The translations under genes were made by a program, and so were the position numbers. Under the pieces are notes generated by a model. The model was given only the letters and a program-made list of their open reading frames with translations, searched no databases and was not told the DNA's origin. 64,000 nt of DNA from Bradyrhizobium sp. CB2312 (GTDB taxonomy: Bacteria; Pseudomonadota; Alphaproteobacteria; Rhizobiales; Xanthobacteraceae), in assembly GCF_029714425.1 (NCBI RefSeq), contig NZ_CP121668.1, forward strand, positions 6,717,501-6,781,500, given 5' to 3'. Each line of letters starts with the position of its first letter. Position 1 is the stretch's first letter. Positions 43,667-52,588 of the stretch are shown here, in pieces.

Positions 43667-44302
43667 ATGCCCAAGCCGATCGTCCGCGTCTACACCGACT
43701 ACAAGAGTCCCTACGCGTTCGTGGCCAACAAGCGCCTCTTCGAACTTGAACAGACGCATGGGGTCGAGCTCGAATGGCTGCCCTACACGCTGCGTATCGC
43801 CGAGTTCATGGGCAAGGTCGAGGAGCGCACGCCGCATTTCTGGCGCAAGCTGCGCTACGCCTATATGGACGCGCGGCGCTATGCCAATGCGCAAGGGCTC
43901 GTCATGAAGGGCCCGCGGCGAATCTACGACGCCTTCTATTCCAGCGTCGGCATGCTGTTCGCGCAACGGCACGGCCTCTTCCGCACCTACCACGACACGG
44001 TGTTTCGCAAATTCTGGAGCCATGAGCTCGAGATCGACGATTTGGCCGCAATCACTGAAATCATCACCTCGTGCGGCGGCTCGGCGAGCGAATTTGAAGC
44101 CTATGTCAACGGCCCTGCCCGCGCCGAGCACGACCGCATCATCGACGAGGCCGAGGCACTTGGTGTGTTCGGCGTGCCGACCATGGTGTTCAACGGCGAG
44201 CTGTTCTGGGGCGGCGACCGCATCGACATGCTGATCGAGCGCATCGAGAACCCCGAGACGATCGCGGCGGCGCTCGGCAGCCGCCACCGCAAGCCAGATT
44301 GA
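43667..44302 (+). CDS. DsbA-like thioredoxin-fold protein, 2-hydroxychromene-2-carboxylate isomerase family
   Basis: A 211 aa kappa-GST/HCCA-isomerase-like protein. The N-terminal YTDYKSPYAFVANKRL has Ser14 in the place used to activate glutathione; there is no CxxC, so it is not an oxidase. An all-helical insert follows, and the cis-Pro motif is in GVFGVPTMVFNGELFWGGDR. HCCA isomerases act in glutathione-dependent steps of aromatic degradation. It is the last gene of the CoA-ligase/TetR/BVMO unit, 17 bp after the BVMO, and ends 8 bp from convergent alanine dehydrogenase. Confidence 0.85.
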   Translation: MPKPIVRVYTDYKSPYAFVANKRLFELEQTHGVELEWLPYTLRIAEFMGKVEERTPHFWRKLRYAYMDARRYANAQGLVMKGPRRIYDAFYSSVGMLFAQRHGLFRTYHDTVFRKFWSHELEIDDLAAITEIITSCGGSASEFEAYVNGPARAEHDRIIDEAEALGVFGVPTMVFNGELFWGGDRIDMLIERIENPETIAAALGSRHRKPD

Positions 44303-44310
44303 GAGCTGCC

Positions 44311-45426
<1,116 letters not shown>

Positions 45427-45520
45427 CTTCAGCTCCCTTGTCAACGCATTGATTCCGTTGTTGATCGTAGCGACGGGGCCGGTTTGGTTTCGTGCAAATA
45501 TCCGCTAGGTTTGCCACATG

Positions 45521-45539
45521 CGCGCCGGTTTCCGGCGCG
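45521..45539. promoter_or_regulatory. Perfect GC-rich inverted repeat in the ald/lrp divergent region
   Basis: CGCGCCGG and CCGGCGCG pair around TTT, about 31 bp before the proposed TTG start of the Lrp-type gene. It could be a leader hairpin or part of a regulator site. The remaining intergenic bases show AT-rich patches but no convincing Lrp motif. Confidence 0.35.
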
Positions 45540-45569
45540 GAAGCGCCCTTTCACGCCGGAAACAAAACC

Positions 45570-46049
45570 TTGGCCCTCGACCGGAAAGATCTCGCCATCC
45601 TCGCGGAACTCACCACCAATGCGCGGGCCAGCCACACCGAGCTCGCCAACAAGGTCGGGCTATCCAGCACCGCGCTGGCGCGGCGGCAGAAGGCGCTGGA
45701 GGACGACGGCTACATCCAGGCCTACCAGGCCGCGCTCGATCTCAACCAGTTCGGCCTCACCACCACCGTGCTGGTCCGCATCGCGCTGGAGAGCCAAAGC
45801 GACGAGGCGCTGAAGGCGTTCGAGGCCGAGGTGGTGAAATGCCCCTCCGTCGTGCGCTGCTTCCTGATGTCGGGCACCGACGACTACATCCTGATCGTGC
45901 TCGCCCGCGACATCCAGGATTTCGAGCGCATCCATCGCACCGAGTTGTCGCGCCTGCCGCGCGTCGCGCGGGTGCAATCGAGCTTTGCGCTCCGCGAAAT
46001 CGTCAACCGCGCCGTGCCGACGGTGGTGTTCGGCGAGGCGAAGCGGTAG
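45570..46049 (+). CDS. Lrp/AsnC-family transcriptional regulator
   Basis: A 159 aa feast/famine regulator. The HTH (ALDRKDLAILAELTTNARASHTELANKVGLSSTALARRQKALEDDGYIQAYQA) is at the N-terminus, and the RAM effector domain (VLVRIALESQ...VVRCFLMSGTDDYILIVLARD) follows. The start is taken as TTG 45570 because the family begins at LDRKD; the frame is open to a GTG at 45492, but that would add 26 unrelated residues. It is divergent from ald and probably activates or tunes it in response to alanine, as in other AldR/Lrp-ald pairs. Confidence 0.9.
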   Translation: MALDRKDLAILAELTTNARASHTELANKVGLSSTALARRQKALEDDGYIQAYQAALDLNQFGLTTTVLVRIALESQSDEALKAFEAEVVKCPSVVRCFLMSGTDDYILIVLARDIQDFERIHRTELSRLPRVARVQSSFALREIVNRAVPTVVFGEAKR

Positions 46050-46145
46050 CTCTTTTCCCTTTCCCGTTCTTAGGGGCTGGCACGGCACAGTGAATTGGGG
46101 GTCGCGGAGAGTTTCCCCTCTACGCAATCCGCGCCGGCCCCCTCG

Positions 46146-46163
46146 CTGTCATAGAACTGTCAT
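46146..46163 (+). promoter_or_regulatory. Perfect PhoB box upstream of the amino-acid decarboxylase
   Basis: CTGTCATAGAACTGTCAT consists of two exact CTGTCAT repeats separated by 4 bp, the canonical Pho-box layout. It ends 44 bp upstream of the decarboxylase start and 1 bp before the hairpin. It strongly suggests PhoB-dependent control under phosphate starvation. For activation the -10 and start site would have to overlap the following hairpin, so its exact role is uncertain. Confidence 0.75.
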
Positions 46164-46198
46164 CGAATGTGCAGAGACCTGTCGGTCTCGCACATTCG
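46164..46198 (+). promoter_or_regulatory. Strong hairpin directly before the decarboxylase ribosome-binding site
   Basis: CGAATGTGC-A-GAGACC pairs with GGTCTCGCACATTCG around a TGTC loop, with a single bulged A, giving about 15 pairs. The right arm ends 9 bases before ATG 46208 and touches the probable GGGA ribosome-binding site. If transcribed it could restrict translation; as DNA it could be an operator. Confidence 0.55.
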
Positions 46199-46207
46199 GG
46201 ACACGCC

Positions 46208-48565
46208 ATGGACTATTTCAAGCGCTTCAACTTCCTGTTCGCCGCACCTGCGTTCGACGCCGACGACCTCGAGGGTCTCCGCTTCAACCAGATCATTGAG
46301 GAGATCCAGCGCTCCGGCTTCGAGGTGGTCCGGGCCCGCAAGCTGGAAGACGCCGAGATCGCGGTGCAGACCGATGCCGCGATCGGCTGCATGGTGGTGG
46401 ACTGGGGCAAGAAGGGCCTGGAAGGCAGGACCTCGGCCCTGATCAACCTGATGCGGCGCCGCGGCCTCGACTTCCCGATCATCCTCTTGATCCGGCGCAA
46501 GCGCTTCGAGGACCTGCCGGTCGAGGTGCTCGACTTCATCGACGGCTATGTCTTTCTCTCCGAGGAGACGCCGACCTTCATCGCCAAGAACCTGATCAGC
46601 CGGCTCAAGCAATATGCCGAGACGCTGAAGACGCCGTTCTTCGGCGCCCTCGTCGACTATGCCGAGGAAGGCAACCAGCTCTGGACCTGCCCGGGTCACA
46701 ACGGCGGCGTGTTCTACAACCGCAGCCCGATCGGCCGGGTCTTCGTCGAGCATCTAGGCGAATCCGTGTTCCGCGACGACCTCGACAATTCGGTGCTCGA
46801 TCTCGGCGACCTCCTCACCCATGAGGGGCCGGCGCTGAAGGCGCAGAAGGAAGCCGCGCAGATCTTCGGCGCGGAAAAAACCTATTTCGTGCTCAACGGC
46901 ACCTCGACCTCGAACAAGGTCGCGCTCGGCGCCCTCGTCACCGACGGCGACCTCGTGCTGTTCGACCGCAACAACCACAAGGCCGCCCATCACGGCGCGC
47001 TGATGATCAATGGCGGCATCCCGGTCTATGTCCCGACCGTCCGCAACGCCTGGGGCCTGATCGGCCCGATGCGGTGGGACCTGCTCGACGAGAAGGCCTT
47101 GCGCGAGGCGATCCGCAATCATCCACTGGTGACCGACAGGGACGCCTGGCGGAAGGAGCGGCCGTTCCGCGTCGCCGTGGTCGAGCAGTGCACCTATGAT
47201 GGCTCGATCCATAGCGCCGAGATGATCCTGAAGCGCATCGGCCATCTCTGCGAATACATCCTGTTCGACGAGGCCTGGGCCGGCTTCATGAAATTCCACC
47301 CGCTCTATGCCGGCCGATTCGCCATGGGCCTCACCAACCTTCCGCCCGAGGCGCCCGGCATCATCGCGACGCAGTCGACCCACAAGCAGCTCGCGAGCTT
47401 CTCGCAGGCCTCGCAGATCCACATCAAGGACCGCCACATCCGCGGCCAGAAGCGGCGCGTCGAGCACCGTCGTTTCAACGAAAGCTTCATGCAGCACGCC
47501 TCGACCTCGCCGTTCTACCCGCTGTTCGCCTCGCTCGACGTTGGCGCGCAGATGATGAAGGGCCGCTCCGGCGAGGTACTCTGGGACGACACGATCCGCC
47601 TCGGCATCGAGCTGCGCAAGAAAGTCCGCGCGATGCGCCGGGAGTTCGAGGAAAAGGAGCAGAATCCGGACCGGCGCTGGTTCTTCGAACCCTTCGTGCC
47701 GGATCGCGTCGCCATTCCCGACGTCAGCCGTCCCGGCGCCGCGCACAACGTCGCCTGGGAGTCGCTCTCCACCGACGAGCTCGCCACCAATCCCGCGCTC
47801 TGGCAGCTCTCGCCCGATACAAACTGGCACGGCTTCCCCAATCTCGCTGAAGGCTTCGCCATCACCGACCCGAACAAGCTGACGCTGCTGACCCCCGGCT
47901 TCGACCGCACGACCGGTGCCTATGCCGAGCACGGCATCCCCGCGCCCGTCGTCGCACAATATCTGCGCGAGAACCGCATCGTCCCCGAGAAGAACGACCT
48001 CAACTCCCTGCTCTTCCTGCTCACCCCCGGCGTCGAGGCGAGCAAGGCCGGCACGCTGATCTCCGGCCTCGTCGCCTTCAAGAAGCTGCATGACGACAAT
48101 GCACTGCTGGCCGACGTCATCCCGGAGTTCTACCAGCGGCGGCAGGCGCGCTATGCCGGCGTGCGGTTGCGCGATCTCTGCGCCGACATGCACCGCTTCT
48201 TCCGCGCCGCCGACGTCAGTGCGCTCCAGGCCCGGCAGTTCATGCCCGAGCATATGCCCGAGATCGCGATGTCACCCCGCGATGCCGCACGCTATCTGTT
48301 CAAGAACGACGTCGACTATCTGCCGATCGAGGCGATCGCGGGCCGCATCGCCACCACGCCCTTCGTGGTCTACCCGCCCGGCATCGCCACCATCGTGCCC
48401 GGCGAGCGGCTGACGGAACGGGCCAAACCCATGGTGGATTATCTCAAGATGTTCGAGACCTGCTTCAACACGTTCCCCGGTTTCGATGTGGAAATCCAGG
48501 GCGTCTACAAGGAGATCGATGCGCAGGGACGTATCGGGCTCTATACTTACGTCGTTGCCGAGTAG
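46208..48565 (+). CDS. Orn/Lys/Arg decarboxylase, PLP-dependent (fold type I, wing domain)
   Basis: A 785 aa amino-acid decarboxylase. An N-terminal wing (receiver-like) domain (about 1-130, with RAPAFDADD...AIGCMVVDWG) precedes the PLP major domain. TCPGHNGG (Cys161-Gly167) marks its start, FNGTSTSNK-like NGTSTSNKV and FDRNNHK follow, DEAW binds the PLP nitrogen, and the Schiff-base lysine is Lys393 in STHKQLASFSQAS. The C-terminal domain is complete. It makes putrescine, cadaverine or agmatine and CO2; the substrate is not evident. The ATG at 46208 is preferred over an in-frame start at 46169, which lies in the hairpin. A perfect Pho box lies upstream and a GNAT gene follows 6 bp later. Confidence 0.9.
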   Translation: MDYFKRFNFLFAAPAFDADDLEGLRFNQIIEEIQRSGFEVVRARKLEDAEIAVQTDAAIGCMVVDWGKKGLEGRTSALINLMRRRGLDFPIILLIRRKRFEDLPVEVLDFIDGYVFLSEETPTFIAKNLISRLKQYAETLKTPFFGALVDYAEEGNQLWTCPGHNGGVFYNRSPIGRVFVEHLGESVFRDDLDNSVLDLGDLLTHEGPALKAQKEAAQIFGAEKTYFVLNGTSTSNKVALGALVTDGDLVLFDRNNHKAAHHGALMINGGIPVYVPTVRNAWGLIGPMRWDLLDEKALREAIRNHPLVTDRDAWRKERPFRVAVVEQCTYDGSIHSAEMILKRIGHLCEYILFDEAWAGFMKFHPLYAGRFAMGLTNLPPEAPGIIATQSTHKQLASFSQASQIHIKDRHIRGQKRRVEHRRFNESFMQHASTSPFYPLFASLDVGAQMMKGRSGEVLWDDTIRLGIELRKKVRAMRREFEEKEQNPDRRWFFEPFVPDRVAIPDVSRPGAAHNVAWESLSTDELATNPALWQLSPDTNWHGFPNLAEGFAITDPNKLTLLTPGFDRTTGAYAEHGIPAPVVAQYLRENRIVPEKNDLNSLLFLLTPGVEASKAGTLISGLVAFKKLHDDNALLADVIPEFYQRRQARYAGVRLRDLCADMHRFFRAADVSALQARQFMPEHMPEIAMSPRDAARYLFKNDVDYLPIEAIAGRIATTPFVVYPPGIATIVPGERLTERAKPMVDYLKMFETCFNTFPGFDVEIQGVYKEIDAQGRIGLYTYVVAE

Positions 48566-48571
48566 GTGCCG

Positions 48572-49147
48572 ATGAACGAAACAGCTGTGCGCGCGAGTGA
48601 AGAACCTGTCCTGGTCAGGCCGTCACGCGAGAGCGATGTCGAGGCGATGCTGGCGATCTACCGCCATCACGTCCGCAACGGCGTGCCGCGCGACGTCGAG
48701 GGAACCGGCGCCCCGGAGCCGGACGATTTGCGCGACCGTCGCAAGAATTTGAAGCAGACCCGCCTGCCGCACCTGGTCGCGACCTGGCGCGGCGAGGTCG
48801 TCGGCTACGCCTATGCAGTGCTATTTCGCAAGCGGCCGGCCTATCGCTACACCGCCAAGCACTCGATCTATGTCCACCACGAGCATCTCGGCCGCGGGGT
48901 CGGACGGCTCTTGCTCGGCGAATTGATCGACGCCTGCGCCGCGGCCGGCTTCCGCCAGATGATCGGCTATATCGATGCCGACAATGCGCCCTCGCTGGCG
49001 CTGCACGAGAAGTTCGGCTTCGTGCGCGCCGGCCTGCTCTGCGGCGTCGCCTATCGCCACGGCCATTGGTCCGACACCGTCATGGTGCAGCGCTCGCTCG
49101 GCGCGGGCGCAACCTCTCCGCCGTCGCTCACGGCACCCGGACGCTAA
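48572..49147 (+). CDS. GNAT-family N-acetyltransferase (phosphinothricin acetyltransferase-like)
   Basis: A 191 aa acetyl-CoA-dependent acetyltransferase. It has VLVRPSRESDVEAMLAIYRHHV at the start, a GYAYAVLFRKRPAYRYTAKHSIYVHHEHLGRGVGRLLLGELIDAC block with the acetyl-CoA pyrophosphate loop (GRGVGR), and a C-terminal NAPSLALHEKFGFVRAG. This is the PAT/bar branch. It starts 6 bp after the decarboxylase stop, so acetylation of the amine made by that enzyme is plausible but unproven. A GTG at 48566 is an alternative start. Control by the Pho box is shared if the genes are co-transcribed. Confidence 0.88.
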   Translation: MNETAVRASEEPVLVRPSRESDVEAMLAIYRHHVRNGVPRDVEGTGAPEPDDLRDRRKNLKQTRLPHLVATWRGEVVGYAYAVLFRKRPAYRYTAKHSIYVHHEHLGRGVGRLLLGELIDACAAAGFRQMIGYIDADNAPSLALHEKFGFVRAGLLCGVAYRHGHWSDTVMVQRSLGAGATSPPSLTAPGR

Positions 49148-49150
49148 ACC

Positions 49151-49360
49151 TCAGGACGGATAGTCAGCCGGTCTGACCTGGATGCGGTCGGCATGCAGCG
49201 ACCAGTGAAGCAACGCCTGGTCCTTGCAAAACTTTGCTTTCGCCCGTTCTTTGGCTTCGTTCTCATCGCAGGCGTCGACCTCGAGGGTGCCCTGGCAAAC
49301 CTCGATTTCCCGGCCGTGGCCGAGCACGTCCTTCATGAACCTCACGACATAAGTGGACAT
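49151..49360 (-). CDS. Small conserved-looking hypothetical protein
   Basis: A 69 aa soluble protein, MSTYVVRFMKDVLGHGREIEVCQGTLEVDACDENEAKERAKAKFCKDQALLHWSLHADRIQVRPADYPS. It alternates beta and helix patterns and has two cysteines. An AGGAGG-type ribosome-binding site (GCAGGAGGTTCC) precedes the ATG at 49360. It ends 3 bp from the convergent GNAT gene. I believe similar short proteins occur in other Bradyrhizobium genomes, but I know of no function. Confidence 0.7.
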   Translation of the reverse strand: MSTYVVRFMKDVLGHGREIEVCQGTLEVDACDENEAKERAKAKFCKDQALLHWSLHADRIQVRPADYPS

Positions 49361-49491
49361 GGAACCTCCTGCCTACCCCGGCGGCACTCTAATCCCATTT
49401 AGGCCGGATAGGGGAAGGAGATTTTGACGCGGATCAAGGTCGGCGATGGTTCCCGCCGCCAAAGGGAGGCTTCGAAACGATCCGTCAGCAA

Positions 49492-49932
49492 TCACGTCTT
49501 GATATCGAGGAGCGTGTCTTCCGTCTCGGCGTAGGCTTGAATGACCTTCGCGTTGGCAATGAAGCTGTACTTTGCTGTCGCCAGCTGAGCGAACTCATTG
49601 GCGAGATCGACATTCGGTGCGGCGACCAGGCCATCCTGATTTGCGAAGGGAGCGCTCGGGTCGGATTGCGCGGTATAGCTTGGCGAAACCGCCGACACGG
49701 TCGCGATCGTACCGCCGGGCGCCGAGCCGCTCGATTGGGAGACCTGATCGACGCGCAGCGGCACATAAGCGGTAGGATACGTCGGAGCAATGCCCGAGCT
49801 GGCCGCTGTGCTCGGTCCGCCTGATGCTGGAAGCGGCCCGGTCGTGTTGACGTTGGCGATATTGCTGGCGGCCACGTTCACGCGCAGGCTCGCCGCAGAA
49901 AGTCCGGATGTCGCAATCGAGAGTATGCTCAT
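49492..49932 (-). CDS. Orphan flagellar basal-body rod-like protein (FlgC-type C-terminus)
   Basis: A 146 aa protein. The N-terminus MSILSIATSGLSAASLRVNVAASNIANVNTTG is the flagellar rod N-terminal motif (Flg_bb_rod, with NxANxxT). The C-terminus VDLANEFAQLATAKYSFIANAKVIQAYAETEDTLLDI is the matching rod C-terminal helix. The middle is short and rich in Ser, Ala and Pro. No other flagellar gene is in the window, so it is an orphan. It could be an alternative rod subunit or a secreted rod-like protein. The ATG at 49932 follows an AGGGGG ribosome-binding site. Confidence 0.8.
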   Translation of the reverse strand: MSILSIATSGLSAASLRVNVAASNIANVNTTGPLPASGGPSTAASSGIAPTYPTAYVPLRVDQVSQSSGSAPGGTIATVSAVSPSYTAQSDPSAPFANQDGLVAAPNVDLANEFAQLATAKYSFIANAKVIQAYAETEDTLLDIKT

Positions 49933-50052
49933 GCCCCCTGATCTACAGCACAAGTCATACGTGTTCATTCACCGCATCGGTAAAATCCGCCGCTTTCTGT
50001 TTTCAGCCTCGTAACCAACGATCGGAGCCCGATCAGACTTCGCGCGCGTTCC

Positions 50053-51102
50053 CTACCTCGGCGTCACGCCAAAAGCCTGCTTGAAGCGCTCGACATAGCG
50101 CGGCCAGACTTCGGGATTGATGATGCGAGGCGGGCGCTTGCCGTCGAGCGTCTCGAGCACCTGCTCGGCGGCGATGCGGCCCATGTTCTGACGCGCCTCG
50201 ATGGTGACGCCGGCGGTGTGCGGGCTTGCCAGCACATTGTCCAATTGGAGCAGAGGATGCTCCGGCGGCGGCGGCTCCTTGGACCAGACGTCGAGGCCGG
50301 CGCCGGCAATGCGCTTGTCGCGCAAGGCCTGGAGCAGCGCATCCTCATCGTGGATGAAGCCGCGCGCCGTGGTGATGAAATAGGCGTGCGGCTGCATCAG
50401 CGCGAATTCGCGCGTGCTGATCATGTTGCGGCTGCGCTTGTCCAGCGGGCAGGAGATCGAGACGAAATCGGCGCGGCGCAGGAGCTCGTCGAGCTCGACC
50501 TTCTCCCCGCCCCGCTCGGCCATCACCTCGGCCGATAAATACGGGTCGTAGGCCAGCACCTTCATGCCGAGCAGGCCCTTGCACAGCGCGGCAATCCTCT
50601 TGCCGACATTGCCGAGACCGATGATGCCGACGGTTTTGTGCTCGATCTCGTTGCCGACGAGCTCGTTGCGGTTGACGTTGGACTCCCTGCGGAGCCTGCG
50701 GTCGGACTGGATGATGCGCTTGGACAAGGTCAGCATCATCGCCAGCGCGTGCTCGGCAACGGAATGGGCGTTGCCGCCGGACTGGTTGACGACCAGGACA
50801 CCCGCATCCGTGCAGGCCTCGACGTCGACCGGATCGAAGCCGGCGCCATTGCTGGAGACGAGCAGGAGGTTCGGCGTGCGCTTCAGGAGGGCGGCGTCGA
50901 CATGGAAGTGCGGAGCCAGTTCGTCGCGGGCCGCGCCGATCTGGTAGACATGGGCTGCGCTCACGATCGGCGCGTAAAAGTCCTCGGGGCTTTCGTTCTC
51001 GATGCGATCGAGCCGGACGTCGGGCCGCGCCTTCAGGATGTCGATATAGATCGGATTGGCCAGATACTTGACGTAGAAGACGCGCTTGCTGTTGACGGAC
51101 AT
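50053..51102 (-). CDS. D-isomer-specific 2-hydroxyacid dehydrogenase
   Basis: A 349 aa NAD(P)-dependent dehydrogenase of the phosphoglycerate/glyoxylate-reductase class. The nucleotide motif is VGIIGLGNVGKRIA. The catalytic residues are Arg in ITTARGFIHDEDAL, Glu after the following helix (WSKEPPPPEHPLL) and His in LASPHTAG. The N-terminal catalytic part includes SSNGAGFDPVDVEACTDAGVLVVNQSGGNAHSVAEHALAMML. It is divergent from a two-subunit ThDP decarboxylase-like pair, so the two may act on the same 2-oxo acid. Substrate not determinable. Confidence 0.9.
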   Translation of the reverse strand: MSVNSKRVFYVKYLANPIYIDILKARPDVRLDRIENESPEDFYAPIVSAAHVYQIGAARDELAPHFHVDAALLKRTPNLLLVSSNGAGFDPVDVEACTDAGVLVVNQSGGNAHSVAEHALAMMLTLSKRIIQSDRRLRRESNVNRNELVGNEIEHKTVGIIGLGNVGKRIAALCKGLLGMKVLAYDPYLSAEVMAERGGEKVELDELLRRADFVSISCPLDKRSRNMISTREFALMQPHAYFITTARGFIHDEDALLQALRDKRIAGAGLDVWSKEPPPPEHPLLQLDNVLASPHTAGVTIEARQNMGRIAAEQVLETLDGKRPPRIINPEVWPRYVERFKQAFGVTPR

Positions 51103-51345
51103 CGGTATCCTTCCGGCTCTCTCATGGAGACCCGCAAGGCCAGCGCAATCTGTGCCCCGTCCATGCGTCCCTCCCGTTTCTCATTGTCGCCGCTTATGCC
51201 ATGGCGGTGCCGGCAACAGCAGGCCGTCTGGCGCAGATCACGGTGCCGACCCGGACATGTTGACAATCCCGCTGCCTGCGTCAAGTTCGGCAGACCGCCG
51301 CGACGGCCGGAACCAAGAAGCATGCGCGGCTCGAGGGAGAACGCA

Positions 51346-51906
51346 ATGGCGACTGCAGAACAGCAGGCCCAGGCAGCACAGGGGTCCGGCGACAAGAGCT
51401 GGCACGGCATCGTCCTGCAGACCCTGAAGCGGAACGAGATCAGCCTCATCCCTTACGTGCCCGACCGCGTGCTGACGCCGCTGATCAAGAATTTGCACGC
51501 CGATCCCTTCTTCACGACCTTCGCCACCGCCCGCGAGGAGGAGGCCGTCGGCATCGTCTCCGGTGCCTGGATGGGCGGACAACGCGGCGCGGTGCTGATG
51601 CAGACCTCAGGCTTCGCCACGCTCGCCAACGTACTCGCTTCGCTCGCGGTACCCTACCAGATCCCGCTGATCATGTTCGTGTCCGAGCGCGGCACGCTCG
51701 GCGAGTTCAATTACGGCCAGTCGCTGGTCTGCCGCACCATGCGCCCGGTTCTGGATTCGCTCGCGATGGAGCACCACACCATCACCCGGCTCGACGAGCT
51801 CGAATTCATCGCCGACCGCTCGATCAAGCAGGCCGTCACGACGCAGGCGCCGGTGGCGCTGATCCTCAACCCGCTGCTCACCGGCGGCAAGGTTTTCGAC
51901 AAGTGA
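51346..51906 (+). CDS. ThDP-dependent decarboxylase, pyrimidine-binding (alpha) subunit, sulfopyruvate/phosphonopyruvate-decarboxylase-like
   Basis: A 186 aa protein equal to the N-terminal (PYR) domain of ThDP enzymes. IPYVPDRVLTPLIKNLHADPFFTTFATAREEEAVGIVSGAWMGGQRGAVLMQTSGFATLANVLASL contains the conserved Glu that activates ThDP (REEEA) and the QTSG motif. The downstream gene encodes the complementary PP domain, so this is a split enzyme like ComD/ComE sulfopyruvate decarboxylase. The ATG at 51346 follows a GAGGGAGA ribosome-binding site. It would decarboxylate a 2-oxo acid to an aldehyde in the cytoplasm. Confidence 0.85.
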   Translation: MATAEQQAQAAQGSGDKSWHGIVLQTLKRNEISLIPYVPDRVLTPLIKNLHADPFFTTFATAREEEAVGIVSGAWMGGQRGAVLMQTSGFATLANVLASLAVPYQIPLIMFVSERGTLGEFNYGQSLVCRTMRPVLDSLAMEHHTITRLDELEFIADRSIKQAVTTQAPVALILNPLLTGGKVFDK

Positions 51907-52511
51907 GTGCGGCCATGGACAATCGCAATACCAAGGTCATGAACCGCTTCGACGTCACCTCGCGCCTGATCGCAAAGCTCAAGCACGAGGAAGCCGTGAT
52001 CGGCGGCATCGGCAACACCAATTTCGATCTCTGGGCCGCCGGCCATCGCCCGCAGAATTTCTACATGCTGGGCAGCATGGGCCTCGCCTTCCCGATCGCG
52101 CTTGGCGTCGCGCTGGCGCAGCCAGACCGCCGCGTCTTCGCACTCGAAGGCGATGGCTCGCTGTTGATGCAGCTCGGCGCGCTCTCGACCATTGCGGCGT
52201 TGAAGCCGAAGAACCTCATCATGATCGTGATGGATAACGGCATCTACCAGATCACCGGCGCGCAACCGACGCCGGCTGCGAGTGTGGCCGACATCGTCGG
52301 CATCGCCACCGCTTCGGGGCTAGCCAACAGCGCCTGGGCCGCAGACGAGGACGATTTCGAGCGCCTGGTCGACGAGGCAATGTCCCGCTCCGAGCCCAGC
52401 CTGATTGCGGTGCGCATCGACGACAAGCCGGGGGTTGGCACCACCCGGCGCGACCCCGTGCAGATCCGGGAGCGCTTCATGCACGGCCTCGGCGTGCGCG
52501 AGCCACTTTAA
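51903..52511 (+). CDS. ThDP-dependent decarboxylase, pyrophosphate-binding (beta) subunit
   Basis: A 202 aa PP-domain subunit. The ThDP/Mg motif is GDGS at 83-86 followed by D111-N112 (LEGDGSLLMQ...MIVMDNGIY). It also has FYMLGSMGLAFPIALGVALAQPDRRVFA, typical of the beta half. A GTG at 51903 overlaps the alpha stop (GTGA); ATG 51915 is an alternative. With the alpha subunit it makes a complete decarboxylase active site at the dimer interface. The substrate could be sulfopyruvate, phosphonopyruvate or another 2-oxo acid. Confidence 0.85.
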   Translation: MSAAMDNRNTKVMNRFDVTSRLIAKLKHEEAVIGGIGNTNFDLWAAGHRPQNFYMLGSMGLAFPIALGVALAQPDRRVFALEGDGSLLMQLGALSTIAALKPKNLIMIVMDNGIYQITGAQPTPAASVADIVGIATASGLANSAWAADEDDFERLVDEAMSRSEPSLIAVRIDDKPGVGTTRRDPVQIRERFMHGLGVREPL

Positions 52512-52588
52512 CGTTCCGTCATTAACTACACGGCGATCTGATCCATATCCGGTAACAGGCCGTTGCAAATCCGTGCTATCGGCGCCGG

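Noticed and set aside
46055..46135. A possible degenerate copy of repeat family D upstream of the decarboxylase
   Set aside because: Only short blocks (CCCGTTCTTA, GCGGAGAGT) are shared and the inverted arms are lost; too weak to annotate.
51257..51262. TTGACA as a -35 element for the ThDP decarboxylase genes
   Set aside because: No acceptable -10 sequence lies 16-18 bp downstream, so the promoter call is not supported.
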